Numbered from the stretch's first letter, positions 28,260 to 36,904 are shown. The stretch: DNA of 64,000 bases from Lancefieldella rimae ATCC 49626 (GCF_000174015.1 NZ_ACFE01000004.1:62001-126000); one strand, 5' to 3'. The notes: generated from the letters alone by a model not told the origin. Translations and numbers: made by a program.

Positions 28260-29726
28260 ATGGAACGTCCCAGCGCATGGAAGTCTTACTCGCCTGAACA
28301 GCTCGAAGAGCTCCATTACTTCAACGAAGGCTACAAGGCATTCATCTCCGACAACAAGACTGAGCGTGAGTGCTCTGCAACGGCCATTCGCCTTGCCAAA
28401 GAAGCTGGTTACATCTGTCTTTCTGATGCTATCGCAGCTGGTCAAAAACTCAAGACCGGCGATAAGATCTATGCCGACATCCGCGGCAAGTCCGTCATCT
28501 TTGTACAGCTTGGTAAGCAGCCGCTTCAAAACGGTCTCAACATCCTTGGCGCTCACATTGATTCACCGCGACTGGACGTCAAACAAAATCCTCTTGAAGA
28601 ACGCAGTGAAATTGCAACACTCGACACACATTACTACGGCGGCGTAAAGAAGTATCAGTGGGTTACTATCCCCTTGGCTATTCATGGTGTAATTGCTCTG
28701 AAAGACGGTTCAACGGTCCCGGTGGTAATCGGTGAAGACGAAGACGACCCTGTCTTTTGTATCTCTGATTTGCTCATCCATCTCAGTCGTGAACAGTTGG
28801 GCAAAAAAGCTTCCGAAGCCATCGAAGGTGAGATGCTTGATCTGATTGTTGGCAATCGCCCGCTTGTCCTTGTCGAGAAGAACAACGAAGTTGACGGTTC
28901 CAATGCCAACGCACAAAACATCACAGCCGACAACGCATGCGATGCCGAAAACCCTTCCGCAAAAGAAGCCGTCAAGGCCTCTGTACTGGCACTGCTTAAG
29001 GACTCCTACGGCATTGAAGAAGAGGATTTTCTTTCCGCTGAACTCGAGATTGTTCCTGCAGGCGCTGCGCGCGACATGGGTTTTGATTGCTCAATGGTCT
29101 TGGGCTATGGCCACGATGATCGTTCTTGTGCGTATCCGTCATTGATTGCTCAGCTTGATGCTCATGAGGTTGAACGCACCGCAGTTACCGTGCTTGCCGA
29201 TAAAGAAGAAATCGGATCGCGCGGTGCAACGGGTATGACCAGTAGGTTCTTTGAAAATACGATTGCTGAGATTTTGGAACTTGCAGATGAAGGCGGTAGC
29301 CTGGCACTTCGTCGCTGTCTTAAAAACTCCCGTATGCTTTCAAGCGATGTTTCCGCCGCCTACGATCCCAATTTTCCGAGCAGCTTTGAAATTAAAAACT
29401 CGGCGTTCATGGGCCATGGCCTAGCGTTCAACAAATACACGGGCAGTGGCGGTAAGGGTAACTCAAACGATGCCGACGCTGAATACATTGCACTCATCCG
29501 TCAGATTATGGATGACGCCGGCATTACGTGGCAAACCGCTGAGCTCGGCCGTGTTGACGCGGGTGGTGGCGGAACCATCGCGTATATGCTCGCCCGCTAT
29601 GGTATGCAGGTCATCGACTGCGGCGTTCCCGTGCTTTCCATGCACGCTCCGTGGGAAATTGCAAGCAAGGCAGACCTATATGAGGCCTATCGGGGATACA
29701 TGGCGTTTTTGTGTCATTGTGCATAA
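28260..29726 (+). CDS. M18-family aminopeptidase
   Basis: A 488-residue dinuclear-zinc aminopeptidase of family M18 (aminopeptidase I / aspartyl aminopeptidase type). Motifs: GAHIDSPRLDVK (metal His and Asp), LADKEEIGSRGATG (catalytic Glu pair), GHGLAFNKYTGSGGKG and the C-terminal metal His in VLSMHAPWE. These enzymes form large tetrahedral dodecamers in the cytoplasm and trim peptides. The start at 28260 has AAGGAGG with good spacing; an ATG at 28207 is poorer. It completes the peptide import and hydrolysis block. Confidence 0.93.
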   Translation: MERPSAWKSYSPEQLEELHYFNEGYKAFISDNKTERECSATAIRLAKEAGYICLSDAIAAGQKLKTGDKIYADIRGKSVIFVQLGKQPLQNGLNILGAHIDSPRLDVKQNPLEERSEIATLDTHYYGGVKKYQWVTIPLAIHGVIALKDGSTVPVVIGEDEDDPVFCISDLLIHLSREQLGKKASEAIEGEMLDLIVGNRPLVLVEKNNEVDGSNANAQNITADNACDAENPSAKEAVKASVLALLKDSYGIEEEDFLSAELEIVPAGAARDMGFDCSMVLGYGHDDRSCAYPSLIAQLDAHEVERTAVTVLADKEEIGSRGATGMTSRFFENTIAEILELADEGGSLALRRCLKNSRMLSSDVSAAYDPNFPSSFEIKNSAFMGHGLAFNKYTGSGGKGNSNDADAEYIALIRQIMDDAGITWQTAELGRVDAGGGGTIAYMLARYGMQVIDCGVPVLSMHAPWEIASKADLYEAYRGYMAFLCHCA

Positions 29727-29859
29727 TCCGCGCGCATAATCCGGTCTTTGTTTCTGGTACCACCTAAACTCGTCCGGCATAAACCGCTAAAATAGAGAGA
29801 ATTGATTAAAACCGATTGCTTCTGTGACACTCTTGGAAGCACATGATTGGAGCTTATAT

Positions 29860-31689
29860 ATGTGCGGCATCGTTGGTTTTACCGGACACCAAAGCGCAAA
29901 AGACATCCTCATCGAAGGCCTGAGGCGCCTTGAATACCGTGGGTATGATTCTGCCGGTATTGCTTTGCAAAACGCAACCAACGAAGAGCTTACGGTTGTA
30001 CATCGTGTAGGAAAAGTTGCGGGATTAGCTGAAGCGGTGGAGTACCTCGATAACGCAAGCTCTTGTGGCATCGGACATACCCGCTGGGCAACGCATGGCG
30101 CTCCAAGCGAGCGCAACGCCCACCCGCACACCTCTTGCGACAACAAAATTGCCGTCGTACACAACGGAATCATCGAGAACTTTGCCGAACTCCGCGAGCA
30201 ACTTGAAGCTCGCGGACACAAATTCCGTAGCGACACCGACACTGAAGTTGTTGCCCACCTTATTGAAGAAGCCTACGACGGCAACCTCCGCGAGGCTGTT
30301 GCTAAAGCGTGTTCACAAATTGTAGGCACCTACGGTCTTGCCGTCGTCTGCTCCCAGGAACCCGGCCGTATCGTAGTCACTCGTAAAGATTCCCCCATCG
30401 TTCTCGCACATGGCGAGAAGGGCAGCTACGTTGCATCCGATATCATCGCGGTCATTGAAGCCTCCCGAGACGTTACCGTTCTCGGTGATAATGAATTTGC
30501 CATTATGGAGCCCGATGGTATCAGCTACACCGACGCAGAGGGAAACCCCGTCCAACCCAAGATTATGCACGTCGATTGGGATGTTGATGTTGCCGAGAAG
30601 GGCGGCTACCCCGATTTCATGCTCAAAGAGATTCATGAGCAGCCCCGCGTTATCCGCGATACCCTTGCAGGACGTCTGACCAACGGTGTGCTCTCCATTG
30701 ATGAGCTGGGTATGTCCTTGGAACAGCTCCGTTTAATTGACCGCGTCTATATTATTGCCTGTGGAACCAGCTACCACGCCGGTCTTATCGCCCGTCAGCT
30801 TATCGAAGGCTGGGCACGCATACCTGTCGAAGTTGAAGCTGCAAGTGAATTTCGTTATCGCAACCCCATTATTACTCCATCAACACTGGTAGTTGCCGTC
30901 TCTCAGTCCGGTGAGACCGCTGACACCTTGGCTGCCATTCGCGACGCTCGTATCAAAGGCGCCAAGGTTTTTGGCATCACCAACGTTATTGGAAGTCCCG
31001 TGGCCCGCGAGTCTGACGGTGTGATCTACACTAAGGCTAACAAGGAGATTGCCGTTGCCTCAACCAAATCTTTCCTTGGCCAGATTGTGAGCTTGACGCT
31101 TCTTGCTATGGTTCTTGCGCAGGCAAAAGGAAAGCTCTCAATCGCTCAGATACGCTTGCTCTTTAGGGAGCTTGCCGATACCGCCGAGCAGGTTGAGGAA
31201 GTTCTCGGCGATACAAAAGCCATTGATATCGCAGCGCAGGCTTGTAAGGATGCTAATGACGCTCTGTTCATTGGCCGTGGCATGGGAGCTGCCATCTGTT
31301 ACGAAGGTGCTCTCAAACTCAAGGAGATTAGCTATCTTCATGCTGAGGCATATGCTGCAGGAGAGATGAAGCATGGCCCTATTGCGCTTCTGTCCAAAGG
31401 CTATCCTGTCATTGCTGTGGCAACTAACTCTCCGGTATACGACAAGATGATCTCTAATATCCAAGAATCTCGTGCACGCGGTGCCATGATTATTGCCGTG
31501 GCGACCGAAGGCGATCAGGAAATCAAAAAGCATGCCGACTATGTCATCTACGTGCCTAAAGTCAGAGATGCCTTCTCACCAATTATCGCTTCGGTACCTC
31601 TTCAACTTTTTGCGCGCTCCGTGGCCCTTGCTCGCGGTTGTGACGTTGATAAGCCGAGAAACCTTGCAAAGTCAGTAACGGTCGAATAG
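29860..31689 (+). CDS. glmS: Glutamine--fructose-6-phosphate aminotransferase
   Basis: A 609-residue enzyme making glucosamine-6-phosphate, the first committed step to peptidoglycan amino sugars. Cys2 directly after the initiator Met (MCGIVGFTGH) is the glutaminase nucleophile. The N-terminal glutamine hydrolase domain (HTRWATHG, NGIIEN) is followed by two SIS isomerase domains (ACGTSYHAG, SQSGETADT, then GRGMGAAICYEGALKLKEISYLHAEAYAAGEMKHGPIAL) and the C-terminal KPRNLAKSVTVE. A GGAG site lies eight bases before the ATG. No glmS ribozyme is visible in the short leader. Confidence 0.97.
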   Translation: MCGIVGFTGHQSAKDILIEGLRRLEYRGYDSAGIALQNATNEELTVVHRVGKVAGLAEAVEYLDNASSCGIGHTRWATHGAPSERNAHPHTSCDNKIAVVHNGIIENFAELREQLEARGHKFRSDTDTEVVAHLIEEAYDGNLREAVAKACSQIVGTYGLAVVCSQEPGRIVVTRKDSPIVLAHGEKGSYVASDIIAVIEASRDVTVLGDNEFAIMEPDGISYTDAEGNPVQPKIMHVDWDVDVAEKGGYPDFMLKEIHEQPRVIRDTLAGRLTNGVLSIDELGMSLEQLRLIDRVYIIACGTSYHAGLIARQLIEGWARIPVEVEAASEFRYRNPIITPSTLVVAVSQSGETADTLAAIRDARIKGAKVFGITNVIGSPVARESDGVIYTKANKEIAVASTKSFLGQIVSLTLLAMVLAQAKGKLSIAQIRLLFRELADTAEQVEEVLGDTKAIDIAAQACKDANDALFIGRGMGAAICYEGALKLKEISYLHAEAYAAGEMKHGPIALLSKGYPVIAVATNSPVYDKMISNIQESRARGAMIIAVATEGDQEIKKHADYVIYVPKVRDAFSPIIASVPLQLFARSVALARGCDVDKPRNLAKSVTVE

Positions 31690-31844
31690 GATCCTGACGA
31701 ACCTGAAAAACGGCAGATCAAATGGAAGTTTGGCGCAATGTTCGTTTACGTACACACTGTGCTTATTCTGTTGTTTATCTGGTAAGCCCGTTATCAAAAG
31801 ACCAATGCAATCTTTCTTGAGTATGTATTGCAATCGTGATACAT

Positions 31845-31852
31845 TGTATACA
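31845..31852. promoter_or_regulatory. TGTATACA palindrome upstream of the toxin-antitoxin pair
   Basis: An 8-bp perfect palindrome within a wider GTAT/ATAC-rich stretch, 25 bases before the antitoxin start. Antitoxins of this type repress their own promoter, so it is a candidate operator. Confidence 0.4.
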
Positions 31853-31876
31853 CGTTTAGATAAACGAGGGGGATAC

Positions 31877-32155
31877 ATGTCAAAGACTGCAACTATTAAT
31901 ATGCGCGTGAGCCCAGAGGTAAAGGCAGATGCTGAGTCTATTTTTTCCAGCCTTGGGATGACACTGACCGAAGCTATCAATATATTTCTCCATAAATCTG
32001 TCATAGAAGGTGGTTTACCTTTTGAAGTACGTCAACCCCACTACAACGCAGCCACTGAAAAGGCAATGAAAGAAGCACAAGATATCATGGCAGGTAAGGT
32101 TAAAGCAGTTAGCTATGACTCAATTGATGCTATGTTTGAGGCCCTTGATAAATAG
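31877..32155 (+). CDS. dinJ: RelB/DinJ-family antitoxin
   Basis: A 92-residue antitoxin. The N-terminal ribbon-helix-helix (KTATINMRVSPEVKADAESIFSSLGMTLTEAINIFL) matches DinJ closely, and the C-terminal part wraps the toxin. It ends eight bases before a YafQ-type toxin. A weak purine-rich GAGGGGG site precedes the ATG. As in other type II modules, it probably neutralises the toxin and represses the operon through the palindromic site just upstream. Confidence 0.9.
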   Translation: MSKTATINMRVSPEVKADAESIFSSLGMTLTEAINIFLHKSVIEGGLPFEVRQPHYNAATEKAMKEAQDIMAGKVKAVSYDSIDAMFEALDK

Positions 32156-32163
32156 GTAGCTGC

Positions 32164-32445
32164 ATGAAATTCAACCTGATCCCTACGACACAGTTTAAGA
32201 AAGACTATAAGCGTATCAAGAAGCGCGGCTATGACATGGCTGCATTTCAGAAGATTCTTGACAAACTATGCCATGGAGAATCTCTGGACACTTGCAATAG
32301 AGATCACGCTTTAGTAGGAGTCTATATTGGCTTTCGGGAATGCCATATTAAATCTGACTGGCTTCTTATTTATGCAATCAATGACAATGACCTGGTCCTT
32401 ACCTTATCACGAACAGGAACCCACGCCGATCTCTTTGACGAATAA
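32164..32445 (+). CDS. yafQ: YafQ/RelE-family mRNA interferase toxin
   Basis: A 93-residue toxin of the YafQ branch of RelE. Basic N-terminal helices (TQFKKDYKRIKKRGYDM) are followed by the conserved beta-sheet block DHALVGVYIGFRECHIKSDWLLIYAI and the C-terminal TLSRTGTHADLF, where the catalytic His lies. The family cleaves mRNA at the ribosome, and the gene is paired with the antitoxin just upstream. It looks intact, so the module may be active. Confidence 0.9.
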   Translation: MKFNLIPTTQFKKDYKRIKKRGYDMAAFQKILDKLCHGESLDTCNRDHALVGVYIGFRECHIKSDWLLIYAINDNDLVLTLSRTGTHADLFDE

Positions 32446-32474
32446 AAAACCTCAAAAAATTTTCTAAAATCTTC

Positions 32475-32503
32475 TTGACAACTATTACGACTCTCGATAT
32501 ATT
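32475..32503 (+). promoter_or_regulatory. Sigma-70 type promoter of the padR operon
   Basis: A consensus -35 TTGACA (32475-32480) is separated by exactly 17 bases from a -10 TATATT (32498-32503). The start of transcription would fall near 32510, inside the inverted repeats described below. Confidence 0.8.
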
Positions 32504-32544
32504 ATGTATAACGATATAACGTTACTCGATATATCGAGAGTCGT
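32487..32544. promoter_or_regulatory. PadR operator: 16-bp inverted repeat containing CTCGATATATCGAG
   Basis: A perfect 16-bp inverted repeat (ACGACTCTCGATATAT at 32487-32502 and its complement at 32529-32544) overlaps the -10 box. The right arm overlaps a 14-bp palindrome CTCGATATATCGAG (32525-32538). PadR proteins usually repress their own promoters through such palindromes, so this is a strong autoregulation candidate. Confidence 0.7.
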
Positions 32545-32586
32545 AGTTCTGTTTTTCGTCATAGTTACACAACGAAAGGAGGGGTT

Positions 32587-32925
32587 ATGGCAAAGGCAAT
32601 CGATTCCGGTACACTCACTGAACCGACGTTTTACATTCTTCTTTCTCTTTATCAACCTATGCACGGATATGCCATTATGCAAAACGTCCAAGAGATTACT
32701 GACGGTCGAGTTGCCATCGGAGCGGGCACACTTTACGGTGCCATTAATTCGCTCATTGAAAAAGGTTGGATAGAAGCTCTGCACAACCAACCCAGCGACC
32801 GTAAAAAAGAGTACCGAATCACTCAGCAGGGCAAGCAAGCTTTTTTGCAGGAAGTTAATCGACTACAGGCACTTCTCGCTAACGCACAAAACGTCATCAA
32901 CACAGCCAATACAAAGGAGTCTTGA
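32587..32925 (+). CDS. PadR-family transcriptional regulator
   Basis: A 112-residue winged-helix regulator of the PadR-s1 group: FYILLSLYQPMHGYAIMQNV, then GAGTLYGAINSLIEKGWIEAL and RKKEYRITQQGKQAF. A GAAAGGAGG site precedes the ATG. It has a consensus promoter overlapped by palindromes, so it should repress itself and the DUF2812 gene that follows. The inducer is unknown; family members often respond to membrane-active or toxic compounds. Confidence 0.93.
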   Translation: MAKAIDSGTLTEPTFYILLSLYQPMHGYAIMQNVQEITDGRVAIGAGTLYGAINSLIEKGWIEALHNQPSDRKKEYRITQQGKQAFLQEVNRLQALLANAQNVINTANTKES

Positions 32926-32927
32926 TT

Positions 32928-33479
32928 ATGAGCACCTCAACAACAATCAAAAAATTCTTTACCGACTTTGATGCAGAAGAAGCATGGCTCAATCAAATGA
33001 GCGCCCAGGGTAAAGAGCTGGTTAACTATCGCGGCGGAACGTACACATTTACTACAAGCGAGCCTCATATGTGGCAATATGCCATTGAGATCTTGGGTAC
33101 AACCTCAAAAGAAGGTCGCGATTACCTCAGCTTCCTTGAAGACATGGGTATTGAAACCGTATCCACCTATGCCGGCCGAGCTTATCTGCGCAAGAAGGAT
33201 GACGGAACCCCCTTTGTTCTCCACAGCGATCTGAAGTCTCGCATCGCCCAAGCTCAAAAGGCCAATTTTTGGCCCCCCATTATAATTACACAACTTTTCA
33301 TTGTACTGGCACTTTGTGTAAACGGAGTTTTCCAACAGGTATCTCCTGTCGCCTTCGGCATTCTCGCTGGAATAGGTATTGCATTCATAATCGCTGCGGC
33401 TATTGAATTCTTTGTTTTTGCAAAACCGTATCGCAAGCGCATCCGTCAGCTAAAGCAGGAGCTTGCTATTAAAGAGTAG
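32928..33479 (+). CDS. DUF2812-domain membrane protein
   Basis: A 183-residue protein with a soluble N-terminal DUF2812 domain (KKFFTDFDAEEAWLNQMSAQGKEL, then YAGRAYLRKKDDG) and two C-terminal membrane helices (about 111-131 and 135-157), ending in a basic tail. DUF2812 genes are very often second in operons with PadR regulators, as here, but their biochemical role is not known. The start at 32928 follows AAAGGAG; it begins two bases after the padR stop. Confidence 0.85.
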   Translation: MSTSTTIKKFFTDFDAEEAWLNQMSAQGKELVNYRGGTYTFTTSEPHMWQYAIEILGTTSKEGRDYLSFLEDMGIETVSTYAGRAYLRKKDDGTPFVLHSDLKSRIAQAQKANFWPPIIITQLFIVLALCVNGVFQQVSPVAFGILAGIGIAFIIAAAIEFFVFAKPYRKRIRQLKQELAIKE

Positions 33480-33565
33480 CGAGAAGAACTTGTTGTAATG
33501 TATGTGATAACTGTTCAGTAATTGTCATGTAAACTTAGTCTTAGTTGATACAAAGCGTCATACAA

Positions 33566-33599
33566 ACAGGGTCGCACCTTTTAGATGCGACCCTGTTTT
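33566..33599 (+). terminator. Rho-independent terminator after the padR-DUF2812 operon
   Basis: A perfect 11-bp stem (ACAGGGTCGCA and TGCGACCCTGT, 9-base loop) followed by TTT. It ends the plus-strand operon. Confidence 0.85.
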
Positions 33600-33673
33600 G
33601 CTCTTACTTTTGAGACTTAGCCAATGGGGGCGTTATTCACGACGAAGGTATACTCCTCCACCGATAAGAACCA

Positions 33674-33913
33674 CGCGAGAAGACCCTACGAGCATGATCA
33701 TACCTGACTAGAGCTGCCAGAAATGCGCCAAGTATGGCTTATATTGCCATATTTACTGCAAGTTTGGTATATATGAACCATACTTGCTGCAAGTTTGGTT
33801 AATCGTGCCCAACTTGCTGCAAGTTTGGCAGCGCCATTATGACGATCCAACTTGGCGTCATTTTGGCAGCACCATTCCGGCAGTACCCTCTTGGCAACAC
33901 TAAGATAATCAAA
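33674..33913. repeat. Dispersed intergenic repeat, copy A
   Basis: About 240 bases matching copy B at 56720-56945. A 47-base block (33721-33767) is identical to 56765-56811. Inside are tandem hairpins built on AACTTGCTGCAAGTTTGG, including CCAACTTGCTGCAAGTTTGG at 33809-33828, and half sites CGCCAAGT/ACTTGGCG. It does not encode a protein that I can recognise and looks like a lineage-specific interspersed element. Confidence 0.8.
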
Positions 33914-33938
33914 GAGTTCAAACCGTTCACTCAATAAA

Positions 33939-33969
33939 AGACCCCGAGTATACAACATACCCAGGGTCT
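33939..33969. terminator. Bidirectional terminator downstream of the aldolase gene
   Basis: An AGACCC/GGGTCT stem with an inner GTAT/ATAC stem, flanked by T-runs on both strands. It is placed to end the minus-strand aldolase transcript. Confidence 0.65.
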
Positions 33970-34056
33970 CTTTTGCGGAAAGCAAATCAAAATTTACTGC
34001 ACTCAAATCCGCTCAGTACGTGAACGTACTGTACAGGCGGCTTAGCCGGATAAACT

Positions 34057-34929
34057 TTAGTTCCAGCCCTTACCGTCAGAGCCAAACTGCTTAATGAGCT
34101 CTTCGGTGCGAGCAACAATAGCCTCGCGACCAGGCTTCAGGAGCTTACGAGGATCGTAGCCCTTGCCCTCTTCAATCTTGCCAGCCTCAACATACTTCTT
34201 CGTTGCCTCAGCAAAGACAAGCTGAAGATCGGTATTGACGTTAACTTTAGAAACGCCCATAGTAATGGCCTTTTGCACCTGATCAACAGGAATACCGGAG
34301 CCTCCGTGCAAAACGAGTGGCAGATCGCCGACCTTATCCTTAATCTTCTGAAGCTGTTCAAAGGACAGACCTTCCCAGTTTGCAGGGTAGATACCATGAA
34401 TGTTGCCAATACCGCACGCAAGGAAGTCAACGCCGAGATCGGCAATCTTTGCGCATTCCTCAGGATCAGCAAGCTCACCTTGTGCAGTTACGCCATCCTC
34501 GGTACCACCGATACCGCCGACCTCAGCCTCAACAGAGATACCCTTAGCATGAGCGGCCTTAATGACTTCTGCAGTACGCTTGAGATTGGTTTCAAAATCG
34601 GGCTCATGGGAGCCGTCATACATAACGGAGGTAAATCCAGCCTCAATTGCCTTGAAGGCGTCCTCATAAGAGCCGTGGTCAAGATGCATTGCTACAGGAA
34701 CGGTAATGTTCATGTCTTCAACAAGATTACGAACGATATCGGCAACAACGCGGTAGCTGGTCTGCCACTTTGCCGCACCACCTGTGCACTGGATAATCAT
34801 AGGAGACTGTGTCTTCTCCGCTGCTTCCAGAATGGCAGATGCCCACTCGAGATTGTTAGTGTTGAATGCGCCGATGCCATAATGACCCTTTTCAGCACTT
34901 TGGAGCATAGCTTTTGCGCTTACTAACAT
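34057..34929 (-). CDS. fba: Class II fructose-bisphosphate aldolase
   Basis: A 290-residue zinc aldolase that splits fructose-1,6-bisphosphate in glycolysis (or a close tagatose-bisphosphate relative). Motifs: YGIGAFNTNNLEWASAIL at the N-terminus, LDHGSYEDAFKAIEAGFTSVMYDGSH (metal His and substrate Asp), VEAEVGGIGGTEDG, YPANWEG, VLHGGSGIP (metal His) and KVNVNTDLQ. The start at 34929 follows a GGAGG site. It stands alone and has its own terminator, as expected for a strongly expressed central-metabolism gene. Confidence 0.95.
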   Translation of the reverse strand: MLVSAKAMLQSAEKGHYGIGAFNTNNLEWASAILEAAEKTQSPMIIQCTGGAAKWQTSYRVVADIVRNLVEDMNITVPVAMHLDHGSYEDAFKAIEAGFTSVMYDGSHEPDFETNLKRTAEVIKAAHAKGISVEAEVGGIGGTEDGVTAQGELADPEECAKIADLGVDFLACGIGNIHGIYPANWEGLSFEQLQKIKDKVGDLPLVLHGGSGIPVDQVQKAITMGVSKVNVNTDLQLVFAEATKKYVEAGKIEEGKGYDPRKLLKPGREAIVARTEELIKQFGSDGKGWN

Positions 34930-35139
34930 AGTAAAACCTCCGTTTGACGGATAATCGATACATCTAAATGATACCGCGATTCTCAAAGAATTATTCTCGC
35001 GTAATTGAGCTTTTGGAAATTACCTAAAGTCGTTATCTATCCGTTGACATCTTTGCAAAGCGGCGTAACATCAGGTACTCACGGCTGAGCCTTCCAATTC
35101 CAACCAGTTGGCTCCGGCCTTGTATAAGGAGGAAACAAA

Positions 35140-36165
35140 GTGGCTTCTTTTGATCACGATACCTCACGAGATACCGTTTATACCAACAGCTCACACGATG
35201 CCGCCCATGCCAATACCTCACGTGACGGCATTTCAACCGACGCCTCTGAAGAGTCTCCGTCACTGCTTAAAGACCTCTCAATGGCTCAAGTTCTTGCATC
35301 ATCGCTTGCTGCCGTAACTGCCTTTGCTCTTTCGTCTCAGATTGGTATTGCAGGATCCATCATTGGCGTTGCCGTCGGTGCAGCAGCATCCGGCATTGCC
35401 TCTCAGGTATACCAGAATATCTTAAAGAAATCGGCTCATAAGCTCCGTAACCTCACAAGCACCAATGAGGTTGTCAACTCACAAAACAATACCTCTCAAG
35501 GCAATGGTTCCCAAAACAGTGGCTCGCCTTCCAACGACAACTACAACCACTCTTTTGCCACTCATACTGGCGCTCATGTAGCAACCTCAACAGAGCGTAG
35601 TCGTCAATATGGTCGTGTGGCACCGGACAGGCTGCGTGAGCAGGCTGCTCATACCCATAATGTCAAGGTTGCTCGCCGTGTCGCATTGGTTACCGCACTT
35701 GTCGCGGTTGTTGTAGTGCTCGTATATGCACTTCTCGTCAATGTCTTTACGCAAGGAAGCGGCCTTGGCCCACAAGTAGGCCTCACGTCAATCGTATCTA
35801 CTCAAAGCAGCGACACCGACAGCACAAAGGCAGCCGACACATCAACTTCTTCAAGCGAGAAGACCTCGCAAGACACCTCGGACACAAACAGCAAGCAGTC
35901 CGATGCCGGCAGCACAACCGACGACTCAACAAAAAACTCCACCGAAGACTCTCAAAAGTCCGGCTCTACCTCAACGGACAGCTCCACTGATTCGGAAAAG
36001 ACGTCTAACTCTTCATCAAACAATAGCTCTACGAGCAACTCTTCAAATACGTCGACAGATTCAAAAACTTCTCAGATCGGCTCGAAATCATCGAGTTCTT
36101 CAGCAGACTCTCATTCAGATGACTCAAGCAACTCGAGCAGCTCAGACACCAGCCACTCAAACTAA
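35140..36165 (+). CDS. Ser/Thr/Asp-rich membrane protein of unknown function
   Basis: A 341-residue protein with low-complexity composition. An N-terminal Ser/Thr/Ala region is followed by a Gly/Ala-rich hydrophobic segment (about 49-90, with small-residue packing typical of helical hairpins), a Ser/Asn-rich linker, a second membrane helix (about 182-207) and a C-terminal tail of over 120 residues made almost only of Ser, Thr, Asp, Lys and Asn. The tail is probably extracellular and could span or be glycosylated in the cell wall. The start is GTG with a strong AAGGAGG site. The gene overlaps the pncA end by nine bases, tail to tail. No family recognised. Confidence 0.75.
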   Translation: MASFDHDTSRDTVYTNSSHDAAHANTSRDGISTDASEESPSLLKDLSMAQVLASSLAAVTAFALSSQIGIAGSIIGVAVGAAASGIASQVYQNILKKSAHKLRNLTSTNEVVNSQNNTSQGNGSQNSGSPSNDNYNHSFATHTGAHVATSTERSRQYGRVAPDRLREQAAHTHNVKVARRVALVTALVAVVVVLVYALLVNVFTQGSGLGPQVGLTSIVSTQSSDTDSTKAADTSTSSSEKTSQDTSDTNSKQSDAGSTTDDSTKNSTEDSQKSGSTSTDSSTDSEKTSNSSSNNSSTSNSSNTSTDSKTSQIGSKSSSSSADSHSDDSSNSSSSDTSHSN

Positions 36166-36741
36166 ATGAATGCCTGCGTCCGCAAATTCGTGATCGAGAA
36201 GAGCTTGCACGCTGTCAGGGTTGATTCCCACGACAAAATCTTTTAGGAGTTTGGTTGTAAATCCGGCTTTAACGGCGTCAAGTGCGGTTTGCTTGACGCA
36301 ATAATCAGTTGCAATACCGGCTATGTAGACAGTGTCCACCCCAAGTAACCGCAGCTTTTCTGCAAGTGTTTGACCCGTGGCTTCTTCGATTCCTTCAAAT
36401 CCCGAATAGGCTGCCTCATGCATACCTTTGTGGATTTGCGCATCAACACCATGTGCCTTAAGCGATGTTGACAGTGGTTCAACAATTTCCGCTCCATGCG
36501 TATGAGCGACGCAGTGCTTCGGCCACGTATCGATAAAATCGGGCTCATCCGCAAAGTGACTACCCGGATCAATGTGCCAGTCTTGCGTGGTAATAATATG
36601 TGCAATGCCGTTTGCACCTTGGTCCACAAACGTGGCAAGTCGGTTTGCGAGATTCGTTCCGCCCTCCACCGCAAGGCTTCCGCCTTCTACAAAGTCATAC
36701 TGTACATCAACGATTATCAGTGCTTCATTTTGGCGTTCCAT
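36157..36741 (-). CDS. pncA: Nicotinamidase
   Basis: A 194-residue isochorismatase-fold amidase that converts nicotinamide to nicotinate in NAD salvage. The catalytic Asp lies in IIVDVQYDF (residue about 11), the metal site in TTQDWHIDPGSHF, and the catalytic Cys in GIATDYCVKQTALDA. The ATG at 36741 has a GGAG site seven bases upstream; a TTG two codons earlier is less likely. It is single and convergent with the Ser-rich protein gene. Confidence 0.93.
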   Translation of the reverse strand: MERQNEALIIVDVQYDFVEGGSLAVEGGTNLANRLATFVDQGANGIAHIITTQDWHIDPGSHFADEPDFIDTWPKHCVAHTHGAEIVEPLSTSLKAHGVDAQIHKGMHEAAYSGFEGIEEATGQTLAEKLRLLGVDTVYIAGIATDYCVKQTALDAVKAGFTTKLLKDFVVGINPDSVQALLDHEFADAGIHLV

Positions 36742-36904
36742 ACACAAACTCCTCTTTCGCGGATCTTATTGCCGGCTTCCTGTCTTTCCCGCTCGCCTCA
36801 GGCAGCCTTCCCGAAGCGGCAAGACGTGGTTCTTCTCGCCTTATCTCTTGCGGCTCTCTTTACCATTCTAAACTCACTTTGAATATCATTGTGTGGTCTT
36901 GACG

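Larger units (their letters stand above)
33480..34056. other. Gene-free region with terminators and repeat copy A
   Basis: No convincing gene. From left to right it holds a TTAGTCTTAGTT box (33535-33546), a strong terminator (33566-33596), repeat copy A (33674-33913), a second terminator (33939-33969) and a small AGTACGT/ACGTACT hairpin near 34015. Short open frames here have no ribosome sites. Confidence 0.6.

Noticed and set aside
29727-29859. glmS ribozyme or riboswitch upstream of glmS
   Set aside because: The leader is too short and lacks the ribozyme core.
33600-33710. Small open frame after the terminator at 33566
   Set aside because: About 30 codons without a ribosome site, running into repeat copy A.
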